A stretch of 34,822 nucleotides of DNA from an uncultured Collinsella sp. (GCA_958443615.1 CAUCLI010000014.1:1-34822); one strand, 5' to 3'. Positions 1 through 7,813 are shown, counted from the first letter of the stretch. Numbers and translations are program-made. The notes: generated from the sequence alone by a model not told the origin.

Positions 1-25
1 GATGCGGGCCCGGTTGTGAGGGGTT

Positions 26-664
26 ATGGCTGATTCGTATTTCACGGTTCGCTCCGGTGTCGAGGTCTTGGGGGAGTTCGAGGACAGGAAGAGCCGGTTC
101 ATCGCCCAGCTCGTGCATGTCGAATCGGTGGATGAGGCCCAGGCGCATCAGGCGGCCATGCGGGCGAGGCACTACGACGCGCGCCACAACGTGCCCGCGT
201 TCATCTTGGTGGACGGCACCGAGCGAGCGAGTGACGACGGGGAGCCTCAGCGCACGAGCGGGATGCCGACGCTCGAGGTGCTGCGCGGCGCCGGGCTCAA
301 GGACGTGTGCTGCGTGACCACGCGCTACTTCGGCGGGACGCTGCTCGGGCCGGGTGGCCTGGTGCGCGCGTACACGGCTGCGGCGCAGGCGGCCGTGGAG
401 GCTGCGCGCGCGGCGGGCGATATCGTCGAGATGACGAGCGTGATGAGCGTCGACGTCACGGTGCCCTATCCGCAGTATGAGCAAGTGGTCCGCATGGTCG
501 GCGACACCGGGGGCAAGATCGCCGGCACCGATTACACCGATCAGGTGCTGATTCACGCGATTTATCGCGAAGGGGAGCATGAGGCCCTGCGTCCGCTGCT
601 CACCGAGCTCATGGCCGGCAAGGAGGTCGTCGAGGTCGGGAAGGCGCATTTCGACGAGTTCTAG
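26..664 (+). CDS. yigZ: YigZ/IMPACT family protein
   Basis: Encodes 212 residues, close to the usual 200-210 for bacterial YigZ. The N-terminal UPF0029/IMPACT domain is clear: a basic KSRFIAQ segment near residue 22, the ASDDGEP stretch near 68, and the TRYFGGTLLGPGGLVRAY block near 98-116 that is diagnostic of the family. The last 70 or so residues fit the DUF1949 domain. The family is cytoplasmic and widely conserved; its eukaryotic relatives (IMPACT) act on translational control, but the bacterial biochemical role is not settled. The ATG at 26 follows a GAGGGG ribosome site. It converges on the next gene across a symmetrical hairpin. Family assignment is secure, function is not. Confidence 0.9.
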   Translation: MADSYFTVRSGVEVLGEFEDRKSRFIAQLVHVESVDEAQAHQAAMRARHYDARHNVPAFILVDGTERASDDGEPQRTSGMPTLEVLRGAGLKDVCCVTTRYFGGTLLGPGGLVRAYTAAAQAAVEAARAAGDIVEMTSVMSVDVTVPYPQYEQVVRMVGDTGGKIAGTDYTDQVLIHAIYREGEHEALRPLLTELMAGKEVVEVGKAHFDEF

Positions 665-701
665 GCGCCCGGGTCGCCCCGGTGTGTGATTGCAGCGGAA
701 T

Positions 702-744
702 CGGGCCCGGACCGAGGCGTGCGTCTCGGTCCGGGCCCGCTTTG
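702..744. terminator. Bidirectional hairpin terminator between convergent genes
   Basis: A perfect 15-bp stem (702-716 with 725-739, arm CGGGCCCGGACCGAG) closes an 8-base loop. It lies between the stop of the YigZ gene and the stop of the minus-strand cysteine-motif gene. The T tract is short (CTTTG on the plus side), so the symmetrical stem probably serves both directions. Confidence 0.7.
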
Positions 745-763
745 CATGCGGTGATGGTGCCGT

Positions 764-1204
764 TTACGCCTCGAGCGCGTCGACGAACAGGTCGATCGCG
801 TCGTCGATGCACCCCGGGCAGGAGCGCAGCGGACCGGCTTCGCTATCGATACCCTTGAGCTCACGGCAGATGGTCGAGCCGTTCTTCTCGCGGAACGCGT
901 CGCAATATGCGCGCGCCGTGCGATAGGTCGCCCCCTTGCTGCCCGGCGCGTCGAAGCCCGAGCTCTTGATTTGGCCGAGCGCCATGATGCCGCCGGAGAT
1001 CGCGCCGCAGGTCTCGCTCATGCCGCCCATGCCGGCGCCGAACCCCTCGCTGAGCGAGAAGGCCGTCTTGGGGTCGAGGTCGAGTTCGGGCGCGAGCGCG
1101 CAGATGACGGATTGCGCGCAGTTGAAGCCCTGCGCGTGGTAGTCGGCGGCCGCCGCCTTGAGCGCCTCGCGGTCGAGCGAGGTTTCCAGTTTGTTGATTG
1201 CCAT
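764..1204 (-). CDS. C_GCAxxG_C_C family protein (probable redox/metal protein)
   Basis: A 146-residue protein with the motif series that names the family: FNCAQSV near residue 28, the glycine-rich GFGAGMGGMSETCGAISGG around 54-72, then later Cys residues at ICREL and in a C-terminal CPGCIDDA. These conserved cysteines suggest a thiol redox or metal-binding role, but no reaction is established for the family. There is no signal peptide or membrane segment, so it should be cytoplasmic. The ATG at 1204 is preceded by AAGGAAG on the minus strand. It is divergent from the sulfhydrylase gene with about 100 bp between starts, which would fit shared control in sulfur metabolism (inference). Confidence 0.85.
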   Translation of the reverse strand: MAINKLETSLDREALKAAAADYHAQGFNCAQSVICALAPELDLDPKTAFSLSEGFGAGMGGMSETCGAISGGIMALGQIKSSGFDAPGSKGATYRTARAYCDAFREKNGSTICRELKGIDSEAGPLRSCPGCIDDAIDLFVDALEA

Positions 1205-1304
1205 GGTTCTTCCTTTTCGAACGCTTCGGACGGTATACCATTTTACCTATCTGAATGCAGGGGAGCGCCCGAGCGGCCCAACCCGATCGAACGAAGGAGA
1301 GCCC

Positions 1305-2585
1305 ATGGCCGAGCATATCGGAACCACGTGCGTGCAGGGCGGCTATCGCCCCGGTGACGCGGAACCCCGTCAGGTGCCCATCTATCAGTCCACCACCTGG
1401 AAGTACGACACGTCCGAGCACATGGGCCGCCTGTTCGACCTCGAGGAGTCGGGCTACTTCTACACCCGTCTGCAAAATCCCACCAACGACGCGGTCGCGG
1501 CCAAGATCTGCGAGCTCGAGGGCGGCACCGCCGCCATGTTGACGAGCTCCGGTCAGGCGGCGAACTTCTTCTCAGTCTTCAACATCGCGGGCGCGGGCGA
1601 TCACGTGGTCGCGAGCTCGGCCATCTACGGCGGCAGCTACAACCTGCTCGCCCACACCATGCGCCGCATGGGCTTGGAGTGCACCTTCGTCGCCCCCAAC
1701 GCCACCGACGAGGAGCTCGAGGCGGCCTTCCGCCCCAACACCAAGTGCGTCTTCGGCGAGACCATCGCCAACCCGGCGCTCGCCGTGCTCGACATCGAGC
1801 GCTTCGCCGCCGCGGCGCATGCCCATGGCGTGCCGCTGATCGTGGACAACACGTTCCCCACGCCCGTCAACTGCCGCCCCATCGAGTGGGGCGCCGACAT
1901 CGTGACGCACTCCACCACCAAGTACATGGATGGTCACGGCGCGGCCGTGGGCGGTGCCATCGTGGATTCCGGCAAGTTCGATTGGACCGCGCACGCCGAC
2001 AAGTTCCCCGGCCTCACCACGCCCGACGAGTCCTACCACGGCGTCGTCTACACCGAGCGATTCGGCCTGGAGGGCGCCTTCATCACCAAGGCGACCGCCC
2101 AGCTCATGCGCGACTTCGGCTCCATCCAGAGCCCGCAAAACGCCTATCTGCTGAACCTCGGCCTCGAGAGCCTGCACGTGCGCATGCCGCAGCACTGCAA
2201 GAACGGCCAGGCCATGGCGGAGTTCCTCGCGGGTCACCCGGCCGTGCGCTTCGTGCGTTACCCGGGCCTTCCCGGCGACGAGTACTACGACCTCGCGCAG
2301 AAGTACCTGCCGAACGGCTCCTGCGGCGTGGTGAGCTTCGGCTTCAACGGCGGGCGCGAGGCGGCCGAGCAGTTCATGAAGAGCCTCAAGATCGCGCAGA
2401 TCGCCACGCACGTGGCCGATGCCCGCACCTGCTGCCTGCACCCGGCCAACGCCACGCACCGCCAGATGAACGACGCCGAGCTCGCGGCATGCGGCATCGC
2501 GCCGGATATGGTGCGCCTTTCGTGCGGCATCGAGAGCACCGAGGACCTGATCGCCGACGTCGAGCAGGCGCTCGCCGGACTCTAG
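1305..2585 (+). CDS. metY: O-acetylhomoserine sulfhydrylase (aminocarboxypropyltransferase), PLP enzyme
   Basis: A 426-residue Cys/Met-metabolism PLP enzyme. It joins O-acetylhomoserine with sulfide (or methanethiol) to give homocysteine (or methionine) in the cytosol. The SSGQAAN segment contacts PLP phosphate, IVDNTFPTP holds the cofactor aspartate, and HSTTKYMDGHG carries the Schiff-base lysine at about residue 206. The length of about 425, rather than about 380, favours the O-acetylhomoserine group over cystathionine gamma-synthase or beta-lyase. The frame is open from 1158, but the ATG at 1305 has a GAAGGAGA ribosome site and starts at the family's usual AEHIGTT-type N terminus. Twelve bases separate it from the PARG-like gene, so the two are probably cotranscribed. 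Confidence 0.92.
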   Translation: MAEHIGTTCVQGGYRPGDAEPRQVPIYQSTTWKYDTSEHMGRLFDLEESGYFYTRLQNPTNDAVAAKICELEGGTAAMLTSSGQAANFFSVFNIAGAGDHVVASSAIYGGSYNLLAHTMRRMGLECTFVAPNATDEELEAAFRPNTKCVFGETIANPALAVLDIERFAAAAHAHGVPLIVDNTFPTPVNCRPIEWGADIVTHSTTKYMDGHGAAVGGAIVDSGKFDWTAHADKFPGLTTPDESYHGVVYTERFGLEGAFITKATAQLMRDFGSIQSPQNAYLLNLGLESLHVRMPQHCKNGQAMAEFLAGHPAVRFVRYPGLPGDEYYDLAQKYLPNGSCGVVSFGFNGGREAAEQFMKSLKIAQIATHVADARTCCLHPANATHRQMNDAELAACGIAPDMVRLSCGIESTEDLIADVEQALAGL

Positions 2586-2597
2586 GGAGGTCGACTC

Positions 2598-3506
2598 ATG
2601 GCGGATCGCAAGCCCAATCCCAAGAAGCAGGCGCGCGCCGAGAAGGCGCAGCGCCATACCGAGCAGATGGCCTCGCGCTTCGGCAAGGAGATCGAGCGGA
2701 GCCTTGCCGGCGTGCAGCGCCTCGCTGCCCCCGTCAAGACCGAGGTCGAGGGCCGCGTACCCGAGGTCCGCGTCGTGGCGGCGGACGCCGTGGCGGCGAT
2801 TCTGGAGAACGGACGCGGCCGCGCGGAGTACTGCGACCTCGCGGTTCTCGACTTCGCCTCGTTCACCAACCCGGGCGGCGGCTACATCCGCGGCTCGTGG
2901 GCGCAGGAGGAGGCCCTGTGCGCCGAGTCCTTCCTGTACAACGTGCTCGAGAAGCAGGGCGACTGGTATGGCGAGAACCGCCGTCGCAACATCAACTGCA
3001 ACCTGTATCGCAACCGCGCGCTCGTGGTGCCCAAGGTGCGCTTCTCCCGCGAGAAGATTCACGCTTACGCCGACGTGCTCGTGGTGGCCGCGCCCAACGC
3101 TCGCCGTGCCCGTGAGGAGTACAAGGTCGACGACGCGGCCCTCGTGCGCGCCATGCGCGACCGCATCCGCTTCGCCCTCGACATCGTCGATGCCCTGGGC
3201 CACAAGCAGGTCGTGCTGGGCGCCTGGGGCTGCGGTGTCTTCGGCTGGGACGCCGATCTCGTGGCCGAGTTGTTCCGCGAGGAGCTGGCGGCGGGCGCCC
3301 ACGGCGTCGAGCTCGCCATCTTCGCCGTCCCGAGCGACCGCTTCAACGACAACCTCGCCCATTTCGAGCACGCGCTGGCGACCTTCCCCGAGAAGAACCC
3401 GGTGAGCTTCGCCGATGCCGAGGCCGAGCGCCGCGCCGCCGAGCAGGCGGCCGCCCTCGCCGAGGAAGAGGATGGGGAAGAGGACGACTGGCGCAAGTAC
3501 CTGTAG
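2598..3506 (+). CDS. Bacterial-type poly(ADP-ribose) glycohydrolase (TIGR02452/DUF2263 macrodomain family)
   Basis: A 302-residue protein with the PARG signature GGG-X(7)-QEE at about residues 93-105 (within FTNPGGGYIRGSWAQEE), followed by the family's ALCAESFLYN. Family members are macrodomain enzymes that cleave ADP-ribose polymers or remove ADP-ribose marks; the second glutamate of QEE is the expected catalytic acid. The first 30 residues are Lys/Arg-rich and probably disordered, and the last 30 are Glu/Ala-rich. There is no signal peptide. The start has a strong GGGAGG site just after the metY stop. No ADP-ribosyltransferase is visible nearby, so the substrate is unknown. Confidence 0.87.
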   Translation: MADRKPNPKKQARAEKAQRHTEQMASRFGKEIERSLAGVQRLAAPVKTEVEGRVPEVRVVAADAVAAILENGRGRAEYCDLAVLDFASFTNPGGGYIRGSWAQEEALCAESFLYNVLEKQGDWYGENRRRNINCNLYRNRALVVPKVRFSREKIHAYADVLVVAAPNARRAREEYKVDDAALVRAMRDRIRFALDIVDALGHKQVVLGAWGCGVFGWDADLVAELFREELAAGAHGVELAIFAVPSDRFNDNLAHFEHALATFPEKNPVSFADAEAERRAAEQAAALAEEEDGEEDDWRKYL

Positions 3507-3604
3507 CGCCGCATCACCGTTCCGTGCGAGCGCGAGCAGCCGGTTCATTTGACTCCAGCGCGGGGTATCATGTCCGGGATCGCCCAATTACCCGAGGAGG
3601 ACCC

Positions 3605-4138
3605 ATGTCGTTTGCCGATCTCACCCGAGCTCGTTATTCTTGCCGTGCCTATGAGGACCGGGCGGTCGAGCCTGAAAAGCTCGCGGCCATCCTAGAAGCC
3701 GGGCGCATCGCCCCGTCCGCCTGCAACAACCACCCGAGCCGCGTGCTCGTGTGCGACACCGACCCCCTGCGCGAGAAGGCGGCCCGCGCCGCCCATCATT
3801 TCGCCAAGGGCGGAAGCGTCTTCGGAGCACCGCTCGTGCTGCTCGTCTGCGAGAAGATGGACACCGCGTGGGTGCGCAAGTACGACCAGATGGGCTCCGG
3901 CGACATCGACACGAGCATCGTCGTCGACCAGATGATGATGCAGGCCGAGGACCTCGGGCTCTCCACATGCTGGGTCTGCCACTTCGACCCGCGTGTGGCC
4001 ATCGACGCGTTCGGCCTGCCGAGCGAGCTGTACCCGGTGCACATGCTCACCGTGGGCTACGCCGCCGACGCGATCGCCGAGCCCGCCGCCCGCGAGGCCC
4101 GCACGATTCCCATGGAGGAGTTCAAGATCAGCCTGTGA
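3605..4138 (+). CDS. Nitroreductase family protein
   Basis: A 177-residue short nitroreductase. These are FMN-dependent, usually dimeric cytosolic NAD(P)H oxidoreductases acting on nitro, quinone or flavin-like substrates. SCRAYEDRAVE near the N terminus and APSACNNHPSRVLV near residue 35-48 are the FMN phosphate and ring contact segments, and QAEDLGLSTCWVCHF near 117-131 is the conserved central block. The ATG at 3605 follows a GAGGAGG ribosome site; the open frame back to 3524 lacks one. The natural substrate cannot be read from sequence. Confidence 0.87.
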   Translation: MSFADLTRARYSCRAYEDRAVEPEKLAAILEAGRIAPSACNNHPSRVLVCDTDPLREKAARAAHHFAKGGSVFGAPLVLLVCEKMDTAWVRKYDQMGSGDIDTSIVVDQMMMQAEDLGLSTCWVCHFDPRVAIDAFGLPSELYPVHMLTVGYAADAIAEPAAREARTIPMEEFKISL

Positions 4139-4265
4139 TGCGTCTGCCGCTCGTTGCGCCGTCGCGGCCGTCCACGGGCGGAGCTCGGATGCGCGTGGGC
4201 ATTTGGGTACAAGGGACGCAATGCGCAAGCGCGTGACGACCCGCCATATACCTGGAGTGCATGAG

Positions 4266-5237
4266 ATGAAGACGACGACCATCACCTACGCCAGCCGCGA
4301 CAACACCTCGACGGTGCGCGCCCTCATGTGGGAGCCCGACGAGGTCGCCTCGGGTGGGGAGGCGCCGCGCGGGCTCGTCCAGATCGTGCACGGCATGTCC
4401 GAGCACGTGGAGCGTTACGAGGGCTTCGCCTCGTTCCTGTGCGACCAGGGGTTCGCGGTGTGCGCGAACGACCATATCGGGCACGGGAAGACCGTCGCGC
4501 GTGCCGAGGACCTCGGGCACATGCCGCTCGAGACGGGCGAGGACGTTCTGATCGCCGACGTCCAGACGCTTCGCGAACTCGCGCTCGAGAGGCTGTCGAC
4601 CCAATGCGATATGCGCGTGAGCGGGATTCCGTACGTGATCTTCGGCCATTCCATGGGCAGCTTCATCACGCGCGTGTTCCTGACGCGCCATGCCTTCGGG
4701 GTCCGCGCGGCGGTGCTGTGCGGCACCGGCCATCAGGCCCGGGCCCTTTCGGGTGCGGGGAGGGCGCTGACGCGCTCGCTCGCCAAAAAGCACGGCGAGC
4801 GCTATGTGAGCGCTTTAGTGGACGGCCTGGGAGCCGGGGCGTATGGAAAGGCCATCAAGGACGCCAAGACCGATGTCGATTGGCTCGCCACCGACCCCGA
4901 GGTCGTCGCGGAATACCAGCGCGATCCGTTGTGCGGCCAGCCGTTCACGGTCGGCGCCTACCACACGCTCACGAGCCTTGTCTCCGATGCGACCGACGCG
5001 CGACTTGCGAAGAGGGTGCCCCATGCGCTTCCCCTGTTGTTCATAGCGGGCGATCAAGACCCGGTGGGGGAGTGCGGGGCGGGCGTGCACCGCGCCGCCG
5101 AGATGTATCGCCGTGCGGGTGTGGAGCGCGTCTGCGAGAAGCTGTATCCGGGCATGCGGCATGAGATCTTAAACGAGCCCGTCAAAGACGACGTGCATCG
5201 CGATGTCCTGACATGGTTGGAGCGTCAGGGGCTTTAG
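4266..5237 (+). CDS. Alpha/beta hydrolase, S33/monoacylglycerol lipase-like
   Basis: A 323-residue serine hydrolase. The nucleophile elbow GHSMGS has its serine near residue 129, the acid is probably in FIAGDQDPVGE, and GMRHEILNE supplies the histidine. VQIVHGMSEHVERYEGFA near the N terminus is typical of the lysophospholipase/monoacylglycerol lipase branch (Hydrolase_4). No export signal is visible, so a cytosolic esterase or lipase is likely. The ATG at 4266 is chosen because a GGAG site precedes it and the protein then begins at the first strand; an alternative ATG at 4221 adds 15 residues. xpt follows after 54 bp. Confidence 0.85.
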   Translation: MKTTTITYASRDNTSTVRALMWEPDEVASGGEAPRGLVQIVHGMSEHVERYEGFASFLCDQGFAVCANDHIGHGKTVARAEDLGHMPLETGEDVLIADVQTLRELALERLSTQCDMRVSGIPYVIFGHSMGSFITRVFLTRHAFGVRAAVLCGTGHQARALSGAGRALTRSLAKKHGERYVSALVDGLGAGAYGKAIKDAKTDVDWLATDPEVVAEYQRDPLCGQPFTVGAYHTLTSLVSDATDARLAKRVPHALPLLFIAGDQDPVGECGAGVHRAAEMYRRAGVERVCEKLYPGMRHEILNEPVKDDVHRDVLTWLERQGL

Positions 5238-5249
5238 ATGCCGCCTTCG

Positions 5250-5258
5250 TGGTATCCT
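5250..5258 (+). promoter_or_regulatory. Candidate extended -10 promoter element for xpt
   Basis: TGGTATCCT is an extended -10 (TG-n-TATCCT) 33 bases before the xpt start, with no convincing -35 at normal spacing. The remaining leader is far too short for a purine riboswitch, so any control must act at this promoter. Confidence 0.35.
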
Positions 5259-5291
5259 GCTGTGAAATCTGCAGAACACGGGAGGGTATTC

Positions 5292-5870
5292 ATGAAGGAA
5301 CTCGAGGAGCGCATCGTACGGGACGGCGTGGTCAAGGCTGGCAACGTGCTCAAGGTCGACGCGTTTTTGAACCATCAGTGCGATGTCGAGCTCTTCGATC
5401 ACATGGGTGCCGAGTGGGCGCGCGCGTTCGAGGGCGCGGGCGTCAACAAGATCCTGACCATCGAGGCGAGCGGCATAGGGATCGCCTGCATGGCGTCCCG
5501 CCATTTCGGCAACGTCCCCGTGGTCTTCGCCAAGAAGGCGCAGTCCATCAACCTCGATGGCGAGCAGTACAGCACGACCATCTACTCGTTCACGAAGCAA
5601 AAAGAGTACCCGGTCATCGTGGGAAAGCGCTTCCTCAGCCCGGGCGACCGCATCCTCATCATCGACGACTTCCTTGCCAACGGGTGCGCGCTGGAGGGTC
5701 TCATCGAGCTTTGCCAACAGGCGGGCGCCGAGGTGGCGGGCATCGGCATCGCCATCGAGAAGGTCCATCAGGGCGGCGGCGACCGTCTGCGCGAGAAGGG
5801 CTTCCAGGTGGAGAGCCTCGCCCGGATCGCCGGCATGGATGGCGACACAGGCACGATAGAGTTCCTGTAG
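5292..5870 (+). CDS. xpt: Xanthine phosphoribosyltransferase
   Basis: A 192-residue type I phosphoribosyltransferase, the same size as Bacillus Xpt. It converts xanthine and PRPP to XMP for purine salvage in the cytosol. The PRPP-binding loop is ILIIDDFLANGCA at about residues 121-133. The opening MKELEERIV, the VDAFLNHQCDV segment near 27 and the central KKAQSINLDGEQYS are characteristic of Xpt rather than of adenine or hypoxanthine enzymes. The ATG at 5292 has a GGGAGG ribosome site. Standing alone with a possible promoter of its own, it need not be cotranscribed with the hydrolase. An unusual tandem repeat begins directly after the stop codon. Confidence 0.93.
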   Translation: MKELEERIVRDGVVKAGNVLKVDAFLNHQCDVELFDHMGAEWARAFEGAGVNKILTIEASGIGIACMASRHFGNVPVVFAKKAQSINLDGEQYSTTIYSFTKQKEYPVIVGKRFLSPGDRILIIDDFLANGCALEGLIELCQQAGAEVAGIGIAIEKVHQGGGDRLREKGFQVESLARIAGMDGDTGTIEFL

Positions 5871-5960
5871 GCCATCGAGCTCGCGTGGCCCGTCAGGCTC
5901 ACGTTGCCCATCGAGTTCGCAGGCAGCTTTCGAATCCGCGTGGCCGTCGAGCTCGAGCAT
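5871..5960 (+). repeat. Degenerate 18-bp-period tandem repeat after xpt
   Basis: Five consecutive units start at 5871, 5889, 5907, 5925 and 5943, exactly 18 bases apart. The core is GCC-RTC-GAG-YTC with two free codons; the fourth unit is degenerate. Read on the minus strand the array is an in-frame hexapeptide repeat (ELDGxx), but no supported gene uses that frame. It begins at the base after the xpt stop codon. Confidence 0.6.
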
Positions 5961-6119
5961 GGGATGGCTCGTGCGCGATCCACAGCCCATTTTCAGATTC
6001 AGTGGACAATTTAGGCGCGTTCGCGCGCACGAAAAGCTTGTTTCGAAATCGGGCACGGAATACGCCGTGCTCGATTCGCCTTTAGGATTGATCTCGGCTT
6101 CCATCTCCGAGCACCCGAC

Positions 6120-6320
6120 TGTCAAATTCTCCAGATGTGTGACCGCGAATTCTCGGGACGGGTTAATTTGGAGCCATTTGACCCGTTCGTGCCGTCAAAT
6201 TTCTCGCATCGTTCGCATCGGGGAGCAGAAAATGCCCGAATATTAAGCTGGTTGATTCATTTCAAGGATAATTGCCGCGGTTGAACGCGCTTGCCGGTCA
6301 CACAAGTGGAGAATTTGACA
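6120..6320. repeat. 201-bp segment bounded by 25-bp inverted repeats (MITE-like or regulatory)
   Basis: The left end (6120-6144) and right end (6296-6320) are inverted copies matching at 23 of 25 bases, differing only at the two central positions. Each end begins with TGTCAAATTCTCCA read inward. Inside lies a second pair, ATTTGAC at 6176-6182 and GTCAAAT at 6194-6200, so four GTCAAA half-sites occur in the segment. No direct target duplication abuts the ends and there is no transposase. It may be an old non-autonomous element or a cluster of binding sites. Confidence 0.6.
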
Positions 6321-6348
6321 ATCGACGTATGCCGAACCTTCGGGAATG

Positions 6349-6392
6349 CACTTCCGAAGTGTTGGCGCGTGCATAGGAACAGCCGCTATTAT
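6349..6392 (+). promoter_or_regulatory. Candidate promoter and operator for the GGQ protein gene
   Basis: A good -10 (TATTAT, 6387-6392) has a weak TTGGCG -35 at 6362-6367 with a 19-base spacer. Immediately upstream is a 13-base palindrome, CACTTC-C-GAAGTG (6349-6361), which touches the -35 and could be an operator. No regulator is identified. Confidence 0.3.
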
Positions 6393-6414
6393 TGCTACCA
6401 AGGGAGGTGTCGAT

Positions 6415-6795
6415 ATGTGCGAGACGCAAACGGGTTATGAGCAGTATGCCTCATGGGCTTCCCTGTCGATCGACGACCTCGCCCGAGATTGCGAAGTGCA
6501 GGTCTTTCGCTCGACGGGACCTGGTGGGCAAGGTGTGAATACCACGGACTCCGCCGTGCGCATGCGCCATATTCCCAGCGGCATCGTGGTCACGGCGCGC
6601 GAGAGCCGCAGTCAGTTTCAGAATCGCGCGAGTTGCCTGCGCAAGCTCAAAGAGGAGCTCGCCCGTCGAGCGCGTCCTCGTAAGAAGCGCGTGATGACGA
6701 AGCCCGGCAAGGCGGCGAAGGCTCGAAGGCTCGCGGACAAGCGCCATCGCGCGCAGGTGAAGGCGATGCGTAGACGGTGCGATGGGGGCGAATGA
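6415..6795 (+). CDS. Small GGQ-domain release-factor-like protein
   Basis: A 126-residue protein made only of the peptidyl-tRNA hydrolysis domain of class I release factors. STGPGGQGVNTTDSAVRM has the GGQ tripeptide at residues 37-39, which would enter the ribosomal peptidyl-transferase centre. There is no codon-recognition domain. The C terminus is strongly basic (RARPRKKR, then KAAKARRLADKRHRAQ), as in ArfB/YaeJ, where such a tail reads the empty mRNA channel. A role in rescuing stalled ribosomes is likely but inferred; the core sequence is closer to RF1/RF2 than to E. coli ArfB. The ATG at 6415 has an AAGGGAGG site, and the in-frame ATG at 6346 lies upstream of the -10. Confidence 0.85.
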   Translation: MCETQTGYEQYASWASLSIDDLARDCEVQVFRSTGPGGQGVNTTDSAVRMRHIPSGIVVTARESRSQFQNRASCLRKLKEELARRARPRKKRVMTKPGKAAKARRLADKRHRAQVKAMRRRCDGGE

Positions 6796-6835
6796 TGGGC
6801 ATGTTCGACCGATATAAGGCGGGGCGGACGCGCCG

Positions 6836-7813
6836 CTATCTCGGCCAGAGCACGTTGAGAGCGGCGGGGAGCACCTCGATGGACAGCTCGTCTGCGCCGA
6901 CTTGCTCGCCGTCGAGCTGGATGGGATAGGTCGGGCTCGGGAAAACGAGGTCCACGCGCCGGGCTCGCTGCAGGTGCACGTGCGGGTTGCGCACGTGCTT
7001 TCCATTTTTGGCTGAGAGAAACACCGGCAACGCGATACCGCGCGGCACCGGGCCGGAGGCGTAGCATATGTCGAGGAAGCCATCGCAGGGATCGGCCTCG
7101 GGGCAGATGCGGAACCCGGATCCGTAGGTCGGGCCGTTCTGGATCGCGAAGATGATCGCGCGGATACATTTCTCCGTACCGCCATCGAAGCGGACGCGGG
7201 CGGGGAAGTCCCGGTAGTCGCGCCCGAATGCCTTGAGGCCGCTGGCCAGGTAGAGCGGGGTTCCGGAGAGGCCCGTGATCTTGCGCATGGCGTGCGTGTC
7301 GATGGCGATCGCGGCGTCCAGACCGAATGAGACGGTCTGCACCGCATATTCCGTCCATGTGCGCGCTACCCCGCCGGCGTGCGAGCGGCAGGTGATTTCG
7401 AGTACGTCGACGGGGGCTGCCTCGCTTGTCAAAAGCGGGGAGAAGTCCGTGCCCGAAACATCCGTGACGTCGGTGAGCCCCAGCGTCCGCGCGAAGTCGT
7501 TGCCCGAGCCGACGGGAATCACGCCGAGGGCGGGGCGCTTGCCAACTTCGATTTGCATGAGGCCGCAGGCGACCTCATGCACCACCCCGTCTCCGCCGAG
7601 CGCGAGCACGGTGTCGTATCCCGCCGCACCGGCTGCGATCTCGGTCGCATGGCGCGGGCGCTCCGTCTGCGCGATGTCGAAGGCCTCTCGATGGCAGTAC
7701 ATGGTGAGGAAGCGCTTGAGACGTTCTGCCGCTCCCGCCGCGGCGCCGCTTTGCGCCGCGGGGTTCACCACGATCAGCACCCGCCCCAGGGCGTGCAGGC
7801 GGTTCATATTCAT
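6836..7813 (-). CDS. Diacylglycerol/lipid kinase family protein (DAGK_cat, YegS/DgkB-like)
   Basis: A 325-residue soluble lipid kinase. Such enzymes phosphorylate diacylglycerol or related lipids at the membrane surface with ATP. IVVNPAAQSG near residue 14-23, the nucleotide loop LGGDGVVHE (about 72-80) and VIPVGSGNDFART (about 98-110) are the canonical DAGK_cat motifs. The C-terminal half ends in the usual DGEQV turn near 300. The start at 7813 overlaps the stop of the ClC gene as ATGA, so translation is coupled. The open frame runs upstream far into the ClC gene, but that part is a shadow. A second ATG lies two codons in. Confidence 0.9.
   Translation of the reverse strand: MNMNRLHALGRVLIVVNPAAQSGAAAGAAERLKRFLTMYCHREAFDIAQTERPRHATEIAAGAAGYDTVLALGGDGVVHEVACGLMQIEVGKRPALGVIPVGSGNDFARTLGLTDVTDVSGTDFSPLLTSEAAPVDVLEITCRSHAGGVARTWTEYAVQTVSFGLDAAIAIDTHAMRKITGLSGTPLYLASGLKAFGRDYRDFPARVRFDGGTEKCIRAIIFAIQNGPTYGSGFRICPEADPCDGFLDICYASGPVPRGIALPVFLSAKNGKHVRNPHVHLQRARRVDLVFPSPTYPIQLDGEQVGADELSIEVLPAALNVLWPR

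Larger units (their letters stand above)
5961..6414. other. Gene-free region containing inverted-repeat element
   Basis: No supported coding sequence. The region is visibly richer in A and T than its surroundings. It contains the 201-bp inverted-repeat element (6120-6320), small hairpins at 6332-6343 and 6349-6361, and the probable promoter of the GGQ protein at its right end. Short open frames here lack ribosome sites and family resemblance. Confidence 0.6.

Noticed and set aside
1205..1304. SAM riboswitch before metY
   Set aside because: The gap is about 100 bases and shows no SAM-aptamer features. It has only a GGTATACC palindrome (1232-1239) that could serve as a -10 in either direction.
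1572..3587. A 671-codon open frame on the minus strand opposite metY and the PARG-like gene
   Set aside because: It lies antisense to two well-recognised genes. Its translation is Leu/Gly/Arg/Val-rich with no family resemblance, as expected in GC-rich DNA.
5238..5291. Purine riboswitch before xpt
   Set aside because: Only 54 bases separate xpt from the previous gene, too little for the aptamer plus switch.
5959..6246. A 95-codon open frame in the gene-free region
   Set aside because: No ribosome site or family resemblance, and it runs through the left end of the inverted-repeat element.
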